A DNA stretch of 64,000 bases from Xanthomonas arboricola pv. juglandis. GTDB lineage: Bacteria; Pseudomonadota; Gammaproteobacteria; Xanthomonadales; Xanthomonadaceae. Positions within the stretch are counted from its first letter, which is position 1; every line of letters starts with the position of its first letter. Positions 17,547 to 26,842 of the stretch are shown here, one piece after another. Where the stretch lies: assembly GCF_001013475.1 (NCBI RefSeq), contig NZ_JZEF01000002.1, positions 907,555 through 971,554 on the forward strand, in the 5' to 3' direction. The notes beneath the pieces were generated by a model. The model had not been told where the DNA came from and made no database searches. It saw only the letters and a list, made by a program, of their open reading frames with translations. The position numbers were made by a program, and so were the translations under genes.

Positions 17547-17859
17547 CGAATAAGCCAGGCAAGCGCGAGCGAGAAAGATGTAACGATACCGGCACCGCCG
17601 ATAACGCGGCGTGGATTTGCCATGCGCCCGAGCACGGCCTGCAGGGCGGATTCAGATCCGCATCCCCGTCGTGCTGCGCAGGCTAGGGGGATATGGAGCC
17701 GGCGGACTGAAGCGCCGGCGCGAGATTTCAAACCCGAGTGCGATGCCTGCGCATTGCACGCAGGAACCGGGGAGTCATACGCACACGCACCATCGCGTAC
17801 CGCGCATGTGGAAACGGCGCGGCTCGAAAGCCACGCCGTCGGTGTGCGACTGATCAGCC

Positions 17860-20739
17860 TCAGCGCTTGACCGGTTTGCCGTCCACGTCCAGCACCTGCA
17901 CCTCACCCAGCTTGAGCGCACGCACCGGGGCTTCGATCTTCTTCAGGTCGCCCACGATCACCCAGGTCATCGCGTTGGGCGCGATGATTTCCTTGATGGC
18001 CTTCTGCGCGGCCGGCTGGTCGATCGCTTCCAGGCGCGGCTTGAGCGTCTGCACGTAATCGTCGGGGCGGTCGAACTGCACGATGCCTTCGATCGCACCC
18101 AGCACCGCGCCGGTGGTTTCGAAGCTGCCGGGCAGGGCGCGGATGCGCTGGTTCTTGATCTTCTCGATCTCGTCGGTGGTCAGCGGCTTGTCGCCGATGA
18201 TCGCGGTGGCTTCCTTGAGGATCTCGTTGGCCGACTCGGCGGTCTTGTCGGTCTGCACCGGCGCGGAGAACATGTACGGCCGCTGGCCCTGCGCATCCAG
18301 CATGCGGGTACCGGCACCGTAGGCCCAGCGCTTGTTCTCGCGCAGGTTCATGTTCAGGCGTGAGGTGAAGGTGCCGCCGAAGGCGCCATTGGCCACGCCG
18401 ATCGCCAGGTTGTCCGGCGCCTTGGTGGACGGTGCGAGCAGGCCGGCCAGAATCACCGACTGCGGCGCATCCGGGCGGTTGATCAGGTACACGCGCGGCT
18501 TGGGCTGCGCGGCGACCTGGACCAGGTTCTTCTTCGGCAACGGCGTGGCAGGTGCCTTCCAGTCGCCGAAGGCGGCATCGAGCTGCGGGATGATCTGCGC
18601 CAGCGTGGTGTCGCCGGCCACCAGGATGCGCAGGTTGTCCGGACGCAGCCACTGGCGGTGGAAGGCCTGCAGGTCCTGGGCGTTGAGGCTCTTGATCGCC
18701 GCCTCGGTGCCGCTGCCGGTGAGCGGGATGCCGTAGGGGTGGTTCTGGCCGAACAGCAACGGCGGCAGCGCACGCAGCGCCAGGCTGTTGGGCTGGGTCT
18801 TTTCCTGCGCAATGCCGGCCAGCCACTGGCCGCGGATGCGCTCGATGTCGGCAGCCTTGAAGGCCGGGTTGCGCACGATGTCGGAGAACAGCTGCAGCGA
18901 CGGCTGCAGCTGGTCGTTGAGCGCATCCAGCGAGGCGCTGCAGCTGTCCAGATCGCAGCCGACCGCCGTGATCGCGCCCAGGCGCTGGCGACGCTGCGCC
19001 ACTTCCACCGAATCCAGCGCGGCGGTGCTCTCGTTCATCAGCGCGGCGCTGAAGCTGGCGGTCCCGAGCTTGTTGCCCTGGTCGGCCGCATACCCGGCAT
19101 CGAACAGCAGCTCCACCTGGGTGACCGGGATGGTGTGGCGCTCGGCCAGGATCACCTCGACGCCGTTCTTCAACTTGCCGCGCTGCAGCTGCGGGAAGCT
19201 CAGGTCGGGGAACTGGCTGGTCTGCGGCACGCCCTTGCTGCGGTCCAGCGTGGAGGCGGTGGTTTTGTACTTGCCGGCGGCCGGCAGCCTGGGCGCCGGC
19301 TTGCCGGGTTCTTCGCCACGCGCGACCACTGCCTTGTCTTCGGCGGCGGGGTCGAAATCCTTGCCGGCCGGCAGCACGGTGAGCAGATAGTCGCCCTTGC
19401 CGAACCAGGTGGCGGCGGTCTGCTTGACGCTGTCCACGGTGGCGGCCTGGCCGCGCTGCAGATCCTGCTTGTAGGCGCCCGGGTCGCCGCGGTAGACCTG
19501 GCCCTCGGCCAGGATCACCGCCTTGCCACCAAAGCCGCCGACCTTTTCCAGCCCGCGCACGAAGCCGGCGCGGTAGGCCACCTGCGCGCGCTGCAGCTCG
19601 TCGGCGGTCGGGCCCTGGGCGATGAACTTCTTGAGCTCCTCGTCGATGATCGCCTCGACCTTGGCCGGGTCCACGCCGTCCTTCACGTCGGCCTGGATCT
19701 GCACCTGGCTGGACAGCGCGAACGGCTGGATCGCCGCCGACACGTCATCGACCAGATTGTCCTGGTAGACCAGGCGCTGATACAGCCGCGAGGTCTTGCC
19801 GCCGCCGAGCACGGTGGTGGCCAGGTCCAGCTGGATCGCTGCATCGCTGCCCAGCTGCGGCGCGGCCCAGGTGCGGTAGATGCGCGGCTGCGAGACGTGG
19901 TCGTGCTGCACGCCACGCTTCTGCGCGGCCAGCGGGGTCACCCACGGCTGCTGGCGCGCCACCGGCTTGCCGGACGGGATGTCGCCGAAATACTGCAGCG
20001 CCTTGGCACGCGCCTGCGCCACGGTGATGTCGCCGGCCAGCACCAGGGTGGTGTTGGCGGCGCCGTAGTTGTCGTTGAACCACTGTTTGACGTCGGCCAG
20101 CGAGGCCGCGTCCAGATCTTCCATCGAGCCGATGGTGTCGTGCTGGTACGGGTGGTTGGCCGGGAACAGGTTGGACAGGATGTTCTGGTCCACGCGGCCA
20201 TAGGGGCGGTTTTCGCCCTGGCGCTTCTCGTTCTGTACCACGCCGCGCTGGGTGTCGAGTTCTTCCTGGCCGATCGCACCGAGCAGGTGGCCCATGCGGT
20301 CCGATTCCAGCCACAGCGCGGTGTCCAGCGCGGTGGTCGGCACGGTCTCGAAATAGTTGGTGCGGTCGAACCAGGTGGTGCCGTTCATGTCGGTGGTGCC
20401 GACCTTTTCCAGCGGCGCGAAGAAGCTGCCCTTGTTGTTCTCCGAGCCGGAAAACATCAGGTGCTCGAACAGGTGCGCAAAGCCGGTCTTGCCGGCCGGT
20501 TCGTCGCCGGAACCGATGTGGTACCAGATGCTCACCGCCACCACCGGCGCCTTATGGTCCTCGTGCACCACCACGGTCAGGCCGTTGGGCAGGGTGAAGC
20601 GGGTGTAGCCGATCTCGGGAATGGCACTGCTGGCCGCGGGCTTGGACAGGCTGGCCGGGGCGGCAGCGACGGCGGGAGCAACGGTACCGGCAGCGACGCC
20701 GAGCACACCGGCGATCAACAGGGACAGCGGACGCAGCAT
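17860..20739 (-). CDS. Exported M16-family zinc peptidase (two-domain, pitrilysin-like)
   Basis: A 959-residue protein with a signal peptide (LSLLIAGVLGVAAGTVAPAVAAA). The inverted zinc motif HLFEH is at residues 89-93, with a downstream zinc-ligand Glu in the RGVVQNEKRQ helix. The second half (~510-940) repeats the M16 fold without HxxEH, as in other fused pairs where the C-terminal half is structural. M16 enzymes degrade peptides in a closed chamber; a periplasmic role in peptide turnover is inferred. ATG at 20739 is preceded by GGAG. Divergent from the GAF-PAS-GGDEF gene. Confidence 0.9.
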   Translation of the reverse strand: MLRPLSLLIAGVLGVAAGTVAPAVAAAPASLSKPAASSAIPEIGYTRFTLPNGLTVVVHEDHKAPVVAVSIWYHIGSGDEPAGKTGFAHLFEHLMFSGSENNKGSFFAPLEKVGTTDMNGTTWFDRTNYFETVPTTALDTALWLESDRMGHLLGAIGQEELDTQRGVVQNEKRQGENRPYGRVDQNILSNLFPANHPYQHDTIGSMEDLDAASLADVKQWFNDNYGAANTTLVLAGDITVAQARAKALQYFGDIPSGKPVARQQPWVTPLAAQKRGVQHDHVSQPRIYRTWAAPQLGSDAAIQLDLATTVLGGGKTSRLYQRLVYQDNLVDDVSAAIQPFALSSQVQIQADVKDGVDPAKVEAIIDEELKKFIAQGPTADELQRAQVAYRAGFVRGLEKVGGFGGKAVILAEGQVYRGDPGAYKQDLQRGQAATVDSVKQTAATWFGKGDYLLTVLPAGKDFDPAAEDKAVVARGEEPGKPAPRLPAAGKYKTTASTLDRSKGVPQTSQFPDLSFPQLQRGKLKNGVEVILAERHTIPVTQVELLFDAGYAADQGNKLGTASFSAALMNESTAALDSVEVAQRRQRLGAITAVGCDLDSCSASLDALNDQLQPSLQLFSDIVRNPAFKAADIERIRGQWLAGIAQEKTQPNSLALRALPPLLFGQNHPYGIPLTGSGTEAAIKSLNAQDLQAFHRQWLRPDNLRILVAGDTTLAQIIPQLDAAFGDWKAPATPLPKKNLVQVAAQPKPRVYLINRPDAPQSVILAGLLAPSTKAPDNLAIGVANGAFGGTFTSRLNMNLRENKRWAYGAGTRMLDAQGQRPYMFSAPVQTDKTAESANEILKEATAIIGDKPLTTDEIEKIKNQRIRALPGSFETTGAVLGAIEGIVQFDRPDDYVQTLKPRLEAIDQPAAQKAIKEIIAPNAMTWVIVGDLKKIEAPVRALKLGEVQVLDVDGKPVKR

Positions 20740-21198
20740 GTGACACTCCAGAGCAGGACAATCGGCCGAGGGTAGTGGCTGCCTGTCGGCGTCGCAAATG
20801 CTGTCCGGCAGGGGGGGGATGTGCGACTACCGGCAGGATGGCGCGCGACGGGACGCCCGGGCCGGCGCTGGTCAGGGCGCAGCAACCGCAACATGTCCCC
20901 CCCCAGCGCGTCGGAGGTGGTTCCCATCCGGCACGGGCGTGATGGCGTGGCGGGTGCAGATGGCCGGTGTGCGGTGTGCACCACGCCCGGTGGGGCGATC
21001 GATTGCGCAGGCCCGGCACGTGCCCGGTCGTGTTTGGATCCTTCCAACATCCCGATGCCGGCAGATCGGGGGGGCGGGCTCGGCACCGGCACGCTGACCA
21101 TCAGCAAGCAGGCCCGGCCGCACGCGCTCAAGTTGATCATCGCCTCGCCGTTACCTGGGGCGACCTACCTTGCCCAGACGTTGCCCGCCGATCACGCT
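20740..21198. other. Divergent intergenic region, no gene seen
   Basis: About 460 bases with G-runs (for example near 20812) and overlapping short frames on both strands. The frame leading into the cyclase is open from 20821, but the family sequence begins only at 21199. No clear promoter or repeat is recognised. Confidence 0.4.
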
Positions 21199-23766
21199 AT
21201 GACCCTTCTGTTGCCGCCCGTGCCGATTCCTGCCGACGACGCCCTGCGTGTGGAGGCGGTGCGTCGGTTGGGGGTGCTGGATACCGAGCCGGAGGCCGAA
21301 TTCGACGACATCGCCTGGCTGGCCGCCAACATCACCGGCGCCCCGATGGCGCTGGTGTCCCTGCTGGACGCCGACCGCCAGTGGTTCAAGGCGCGTTGCG
21401 GCACCGATCTGGAAGGCACCCCGCGCAGCGCGTCGTTCTGCTCGTATGCGGTGATGGGGACCGAGCTGCTGGAGATCCCCGACGCCGAGGCCGACCCGCG
21501 CTTCGCGCTCAACCCGCTGGTCACTGCCGCGCCGGGCATCCGCTCGTATGTGGGCGTGCCGCTGGTCGGCCGCGAAGGCTATGCCTACGGCACCTTGTGC
21601 ACGCTCAGCACCCGCTCGCGCGTGCTCGACGAGAACCAGAAGCAAGGCCTGATCCGTCTGGCGCGCCAGGCCGTCAGTCAACTGGAGGCGCGTCGCGACC
21701 GGCTGGCCGCGCAGGCGCAGCGGCAGACCCTGAGCCGTTTGCTGGAGGCCATGCCCGACGGCGTGGTGTCCTGCGACAGCGACGGGCTGCTGCATGAATT
21801 CAACCACGCTGCCCGGCAATGGCACGGCACCGATCCGCGCCTGTTGCCGCCGACGCAATGGGCGCAGCACTTCGATCTCTACAACGCCGACGGCAGTGCG
21901 CTGCTGCCCACCGAGGCCATCCCGCTGGTGCGCGCCTGGGCCGGCGAGCATGTGCGCAATGCCGAGATGGTGATCCGCGCCACCGGCCAGCCGGCACGCA
22001 GCGTGCTGTGCAATGCAGACCCGGTGGTCAGCGATCAGGGCGCGGCATTGGGTGCGGTATGCGTGATGCACGACATCACCCAGCTGCGCGATGCCTCGGC
22101 TGCGCTGGCGGGCGAGCGCGCACGCCTGCAGTCGCTGGTGGACGCCTCGCAGGATGTGGCGATCATCGCGTTCGATCCGAACGGGCGCATCAAATTGTTC
22201 AATCCCGGCGCCGAGCGCCTGCTCGGCTACACGGCGGACGAGGTGCTGGGCAGCTGCCCGGCGCAGTTCCATCTGCCGGCCGAGCTGGAGCGGCACATGG
22301 CCACGCTGGCGTTGTCGCCGCCGTCGTATCTCAAGCTGGCCGCCGCTGCCGCAGGCGACCTGCTCGAAGAAGAACTCTGGACCCTGGTGCGCAAGGACGG
22401 CGGACTGCGGCGCGTACGGCTGTGCTTCAACATCATCCACGACGCGCAGCAGGGGGTGTCCGGCTACCTGGCAATGGCCATCGACGTCACCGCCGAGCTG
22501 CAGGCGCAGGCCGCCGCGCAGCTGGCGGCCGAGCACTTCCGCGGTGCGTTCGAAACCGCCCCGCAGGGCATGGCGATCGTCTCGCTGGATGGCGACTGGC
22601 GCGACGTTAACCCGTCGCTGTGCAGCATCCTGGGATATCCGCGCGAGCAGCTGTTGCGGACCACCTTCCAGACCATCACCCATCCGGACGATCTGGACAT
22701 GGACCTGCGCCTGGTGCAGGAACTGATCGACGGCAAACGCGACAGTTACAGCCTGGCCAAGCGCTACATCAGCCAGCAGGGTGCGGTGATCTGGGCGCAG
22801 CTGTCGGTGTCGCTGGTGCATTTCGTCTCGCAGATCCAGGACGTCACCGAACGCCATGTCGCCGCCGAACGCCTGGCCGAAAGCGAAGCGCGGCTGCGTG
22901 CGATCAGCGATGCCACCCCCACCCTGGTGGGGCACTACGATGCCGCGCAGCGCTGCCTGTTCGCCAACCAGGCGCATCGCGACTGGCTCGGCGTGGAGCC
23001 GGCCAGTCTGGTCGGCTGCGCGATCACCCAGGTGCTGGGCGAAGAGCTCGGTGCGGAGGCGCGCGCTGCGCTGGCGCAGGTGAGCGCCGGGCAGCGCGCC
23101 CACTTCGAACACGTCCTGCGTGGCGGCGCGACACCGCGCGATGTGGAAATCACCCTGGTGCCGGAAATGCAGGGCGCAGCGACGCAGGCGCAGGGATTCT
23201 TCCTGATGGCGCAGGATGTCACCGCGCACAAGACCCTGCATCGGCTGATGCACGAGCGCGCGACCCGCGACGCACTGACCGGCCTGCCCAATCGCCACGC
23301 CTGGTCCGAGGCGCTGCAGGTTGCGGTGACCCAGGCGCAACAGCAGCGGTGCGCGGTCGCGGTGATGTTCCTGGATCTGGACGGCTTCAAACGCATCAAC
23401 GACGTCCACGGCCACCGCGCCGGCGACGCGGTGCTGGTCGCCTTCGGCCGCTGCCTGCAGCAGGCGGCCGAAGGCCGCTATCTGGTGGCGCGCCTGGCCG
23501 GCGACGAATTCGTGGTGTTGCTGGACAACCTGCAGGATCCGCAGACCGAATGCGCCGCCGTGGCAGACCGGATCCGCGCCGCATCGGCGGCGGGTGCCGT
23601 GTTCGGTGAGCAACATCTGCCGATTCGGTCCAGCATCGGCGTCGCCTGGCAACACGGCCAGCAGGCCGACGCTGCCAGCCTGATGCACGCGGCAGACGAA
23701 GCGATGTACGCCGTCAAACGCGCCCGCCACGGCAACGACAGCGCCGGCCGCGACGCCACGCGCTGA
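21199..23766 (+). CDS. GAF-multi-PAS diguanylate cyclase
   Basis: An 855-residue protein without membrane segments. Order: GAF (~25-165: APMALVSLLDADRQWFKARC, FCSYAV, SYVGVPL), PAS-like domains (~175-290, ~310-430, ~435-555, ~560-670), and C-terminal GGDEF (~685-845). The cyclase domain has DALTGLPNRHAW, FLDLDGFKRINDVHGHRAGD and RLAGDEF; AGDEF is a tolerated variant of GGDEF. There is no RxxD inhibitory site at the usual place. It is expected to make c-di-GMP in response to a cytosolic signal. The frame is open to 20821, but ATG 21199 (MTLLLPPVPIPADDALR) matches where GAF proteins of this type start. Confidence 0.88.
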   Translation: MTLLLPPVPIPADDALRVEAVRRLGVLDTEPEAEFDDIAWLAANITGAPMALVSLLDADRQWFKARCGTDLEGTPRSASFCSYAVMGTELLEIPDAEADPRFALNPLVTAAPGIRSYVGVPLVGREGYAYGTLCTLSTRSRVLDENQKQGLIRLARQAVSQLEARRDRLAAQAQRQTLSRLLEAMPDGVVSCDSDGLLHEFNHAARQWHGTDPRLLPPTQWAQHFDLYNADGSALLPTEAIPLVRAWAGEHVRNAEMVIRATGQPARSVLCNADPVVSDQGAALGAVCVMHDITQLRDASAALAGERARLQSLVDASQDVAIIAFDPNGRIKLFNPGAERLLGYTADEVLGSCPAQFHLPAELERHMATLALSPPSYLKLAAAAAGDLLEEELWTLVRKDGGLRRVRLCFNIIHDAQQGVSGYLAMAIDVTAELQAQAAAQLAAEHFRGAFETAPQGMAIVSLDGDWRDVNPSLCSILGYPREQLLRTTFQTITHPDDLDMDLRLVQELIDGKRDSYSLAKRYISQQGAVIWAQLSVSLVHFVSQIQDVTERHVAAERLAESEARLRAISDATPTLVGHYDAAQRCLFANQAHRDWLGVEPASLVGCAITQVLGEELGAEARAALAQVSAGQRAHFEHVLRGGATPRDVEITLVPEMQGAATQAQGFFLMAQDVTAHKTLHRLMHERATRDALTGLPNRHAWSEALQVAVTQAQQQRCAVAVMFLDLDGFKRINDVHGHRAGDAVLVAFGRCLQQAAEGRYLVARLAGDEFVVLLDNLQDPQTECAAVADRIRAASAAGAVFGEQHLPIRSSIGVAWQHGQQADAASLMHAADEAMYAVKRARHGNDSAGRDATR

Positions 23767-23787
23767 CGCAGCGCATGCAGCAACACG

Positions 23788-23947
23788 CCCTTCTCCCAAC
23801 AGGAGAAGGCACCCGCAGGGCGAGCGAGGCTAAGACTTACCCATAATCCCGCGTCAATCAGAGCACTCCCTTCTCCCCCCGGGAGACGGTGCCCGCAGGG
23901 CGGATGAGGGTACGGCTTACCCAGAAACCCGCGTCAATCGCATCGAT
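23788..23947. repeat. Two tandem copies of a CTTCTCCC repeat (80-bp period)
   Basis: Unit 1 starts at 23788 and unit 2 at 23868. Each has CCCTTCTCCC, its complement GGAGAAGG or GGGAGACGG, a (G)CCCGCAGGGCG block, CTTACCCA and ends CCCGCGTCAATC. Single relatives are near 16368, 46155 and 49815. Confidence 0.75.
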
Positions 23948-24018
23948 GATGTTCACCACCCGCGATGTTGAAGCCTATTATCTCGGTCGTCTGGAGAGGT
24001 GATGCAGGGGTATGGATG

Positions 24019-24190
24019 CATCGATTGCAGAGCGATGATCTGCGGCTTGGCTGCACGGCCCTTGCCCGCCCACCATCGCAGGACACGCCGCAAGTACGTC
24101 CGTGTAGGCTCTTACGCGGCATCCATGCCGCATAAGGTCCCGCGACGGTAGGCGGGCAAGGACCCATCGGGATAGTCGGTGTGCATGGTT
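24019..24190. repeat. ~170-nt palindromic intergenic repeat, copy 2
   Basis: Core 24058-24163 from CCTTGCCCGCCCACCATCGC to GGCGGGCAAGGAC with inner GCGGCATCCATGCCGC. Flanks GATCTGCGGCTTGGCTGC on the left and AGTCGGTGTGCAT on the right are those of copies 1, 3 and 4. Confidence 0.75.
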
Positions 24191-24402
24191 GTGTACCGTG
24201 TGCCTTGCACGGTTGTCCGATGAACTGCGGTCTGATCAGCCTCTTTTGATCCGATGACGCGCTTGTTCTGATGCAGATGCGGCTTTCAGGGCATCCTTCC
24301 CCGGACCGCCGCTTCGCGCCCCCAGCCCGCGTTTGCGCCACGCGCGCCAGTGGTGCGTAAGCGGTGTCTTCTCGCCCCGCAGATAGAGGGGCTCTGCATC
24401 CA

Positions 24403-26553
24403 TCAAGCCGCCTGCACCACCGAGCGCCGTTGCGTCAGCGCAGCACGCTGCGGCACCAACCGGAACACTGCCACTGCGCGGGTCAGATCCGCCGCCTGGT
24501 CTTCCATGCTGCGTGCCGCAGCGGTGGCTTCTTCCACCAGCGCCGCGTTCTGTTGGGTCATTTCATCCAGCTGCATCACCGTGGTGCTGACCTGCTCGAT
24601 ACCGGCGCTTTGCTCGGTGCTGGCGGCGGTGATCTCGGCCATGATGTCGGTCACCCGCTGCACCGAGCTGACCACCTCGGTCATCGTGCTGCCGGCCTGT
24701 TGCACCAGGTCCGAGCCCTGCGCCACTTTTTCCACCGAATCGGAGATCAGCTGCTTGATCTCCTTGGCCGCGCCGGCCGAACGCTGCGCCAGCGCGCGCA
24801 CTTCGGTGGCCACCACCGCAAATCCGCGGCCCTGCTCGCCGGCGCGTGCCGCTTCCACCGCCGCGTTCAGGGCCAGGATGTTGGTCTGGAACGCGATGCC
24901 GTCGATCACTCCGATGATGTCGGAAATCCGTGCCGACGATTGCGTGATCGCCTGCATGGTGCTGACCACTTCCTGCACCACGCGGCCGCCGCTTTCGGCC
25001 ACTTCGCCGGTGCCCTTGACCAGCTGATTGGCCTGGCGCGCGTTGTCGGCGTTCTGGCGCACGGTGGAGGTGAGTTCTTCCATCGAGGCGGCGGTTTCTT
25101 CCAGGTTCGCCGCCTGGTGCTTGGTGCGTGTGGACAGGTCGGCATTGCCGCTGGCGATCTCGCCGGCGGCGGTGTTGATCATCTCGGCCGAGTGCTGGAT
25201 GCCCTGCACGATGGTGGTCAGCTGGATCGCCGTGCGGTTGGCCGCATTGGCCAGGCGGCCGAATGCGCCCTCGTAATGCGATTCCACCCGCTGCGACAGA
25301 TCGCCATCGGCAATCGCGGCCATGATGCGGCCGACGTCGTCCAGGCCTGCATCGGCCTGCTGCATCAGGCGGTTCAATGCCTGCACCATTTCGGCGAATG
25401 CGAACTGGTAGCGCGACTGCTCGCCACGTGCGGAGAAGTCGCCGCGTGCGGCCGCATCGGCCAGGCGCGCGATATCGCTGTTGATCGCCGACAGGTTGCT
25501 CTTCACCGTATCCAGCGCTTCGTGCAGCGCCGCGCGCTGGCCGGGCAGGCGACGCATGTCGCGGCGCAGATCGCCGCGGCCGTACTCGCCCATCAGGTCC
25601 ATCGCCTCGTTGATGGCATCCAGATGCTCGAACACCACCGTGTTCACGCCATGCGCCAGGGTGCCGTAATCGCCGGGGAAATCCTCCGGAATGCGGTGCG
25701 CGATGTTCTCGCCCTGCTGCAGGCGGATCATGGTCTGCATCTCGCCGTTGAAGCGCTGCAACTGGGTCTGCATCTGCTGCATGCTGTGCATCAGCTGGCC
25801 GGTTTCGTCGCGCGACTCCACCCGGACATCGTTGTCGAAGCGGCCCGAGGCGATCGCCTCCGCGGTACGCGATGCTGCCCGCAGCGGTGCCGCCATCGCC
25901 GAGGCGATCAACCAGCACAGGCCGATCACCATCGCCACCAAGGCGCCGCCGATCAGGGTCAAGGTGCGGGTGAAGCCCCAGGCCTGCACCTGGATGTCTT
26001 CGGCGTACACGCCCATCACCAATACCCAGTTCCAGGCCGGAAAGGTCTTGGCGTAGCTGATCTTGGGCAGCTGCTCCTGCTTGCCCGGTTTGGGCGCGTC
26101 GTAATAACTGAAGCCGTCGCCGCGCTCGATCGCCGTCTTGATGTCGCGATAGACGTACTGCCCGGCATCGCTCTTGTAGTCGCTCATGTCGGTGCCGACG
26201 GCGCGCTTGGGATGCATCAGGATGCGCATCTGCGGGTCGACGATGAAGAAGTAATCCACCCCGTCGTTGGTGCGCATGTCGGCCAGCGTGGTGCGTGCAG
26301 CTTCCTTGGCCTGCTCGACCGTCAGTTCGCCGGCCTTGGCCTTGTCTGCGTAGTGCTGCATCACGGTCAGGCCCATCTCCACCTCTGTCTTGACGCTCAG
26401 CTTGCGCGCCTCGATCAGGTCCAGGTATTGCAGGCGGGCCGCGGCCACTGCCAGCAGGATCACACCTACCGTCAACAAGCTGCACAACAGCACGAACTTG
26501 CGGGTGAGCGGGAGATTGGCAACGTGACGACGCAACAGGGAGACAACAGGCAT
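24403..26553 (-). CDS. Methyl-accepting chemotaxis protein with periplasmic Cache domain
   Basis: A 716-residue chemoreceptor. TM1 is at ~18-40 and TM2 at ~195-222. The periplasmic part between them is an sCache-type sensor ([44 protein letters not shown]). HAMP follows TM2, with an additional HAMP-like stretch around 330-440. The signalling hairpin tip reads [33 protein letters not shown]. It ends RSVVQAA, with no NWETF-type receptor pentapeptide. The ligand is unknown; small carboxylates are common for this sensor class. ATG 26553 starts MPVVSLLRR. Confidence 0.92.
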   Translation of the reverse strand: MPVVSLLRRHVANLPLTRKFVLLCSLLTVGVILLAVAAARLQYLDLIEARKLSVKTEVEMGLTVMQHYADKAKAGELTVEQAKEAARTTLADMRTNDGVDYFFIVDPQMRILMHPKRAVGTDMSDYKSDAGQYVYRDIKTAIERGDGFSYYDAPKPGKQEQLPKISYAKTFPAWNWVLVMGVYAEDIQVQAWGFTRTLTLIGGALVAMVIGLCWLIASAMAAPLRAASRTAEAIASGRFDNDVRVESRDETGQLMHSMQQMQTQLQRFNGEMQTMIRLQQGENIAHRIPEDFPGDYGTLAHGVNTVVFEHLDAINEAMDLMGEYGRGDLRRDMRRLPGQRAALHEALDTVKSNLSAINSDIARLADAAARGDFSARGEQSRYQFAFAEMVQALNRLMQQADAGLDDVGRIMAAIADGDLSQRVESHYEGAFGRLANAANRTAIQLTTIVQGIQHSAEMINTAAGEIASGNADLSTRTKHQAANLEETAASMEELTSTVRQNADNARQANQLVKGTGEVAESGGRVVQEVVSTMQAITQSSARISDIIGVIDGIAFQTNILALNAAVEAARAGEQGRGFAVVATEVRALAQRSAGAAKEIKQLISDSVEKVAQGSDLVQQAGSTMTEVVSSVQRVTDIMAEITAASTEQSAGIEQVSTTVMQLDEMTQQNAALVEEATAAARSMEDQAADLTRAVAVFRLVPQRAALTQRRSVVQAA

Positions 26554-26659
26554 GGCAACGGCATCCAGAACGCGCGCAGGGCGCTATGTCATGAATAGCG
26601 GCTGATTCACATGCGGGTTGAATGCTAATTGCGGCAGCGTCCGCTTGCGACAGCTGCAA

Positions 26660-26729
26660 TGTAGGAGCGCCCCCGGGCGCGATGGGGCGTTATCGATAAC
26701 GCTTCATCGCGCCCGGGGGCGCTCCTACA
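26660..26729. repeat. REP-type perfect hairpin element
   Basis: A 25-bp perfect stem (left arm begins TGTAGGAGCGCCCCCGGGCG) encloses a 20-base loop that itself contains the palindrome CGTTATCGATAACG. It lies between the chemoreceptor start and the engXCA end. Related elements are at 39793-39857 and, as a half copy, 8284-8310. Confidence 0.85.
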
Positions 26730-26842
26730 AGGTCATGGGCATCGATCCAGCGATCGATGGGTGACGCGACGTTGGTGATTTGCAGACTGTCGGCAGCTTG
26801 CGAGGTAATGGCGGACACGCACTGCGTGCCCGCCGTATTGCA

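Larger units (their letters stand above)
23767..24402. other. Intergenic region filled with repeats
   Basis: About 640 bases between convergent genes. It holds two tandem ~80-bp units at 23788-23947 and a full ~170-nt repeat near 24019-24190. The remainder (24191-24402) shows nothing I can assign. Confidence 0.6.

Noticed and set aside
18658..20775. A 705-codon plus-strand frame opposite the M16 peptidase
   Set aside because: Antisense shadow with no motif, while the minus strand carries HLFEH and a leader.
21151..23799. An 882-codon minus-strand frame across the GAF-PAS-GGDEF gene
   Set aside because: It is the mirror of a gene with domain-level evidence and has a Gln/His/Arg-rich composition with no recognisable domain.
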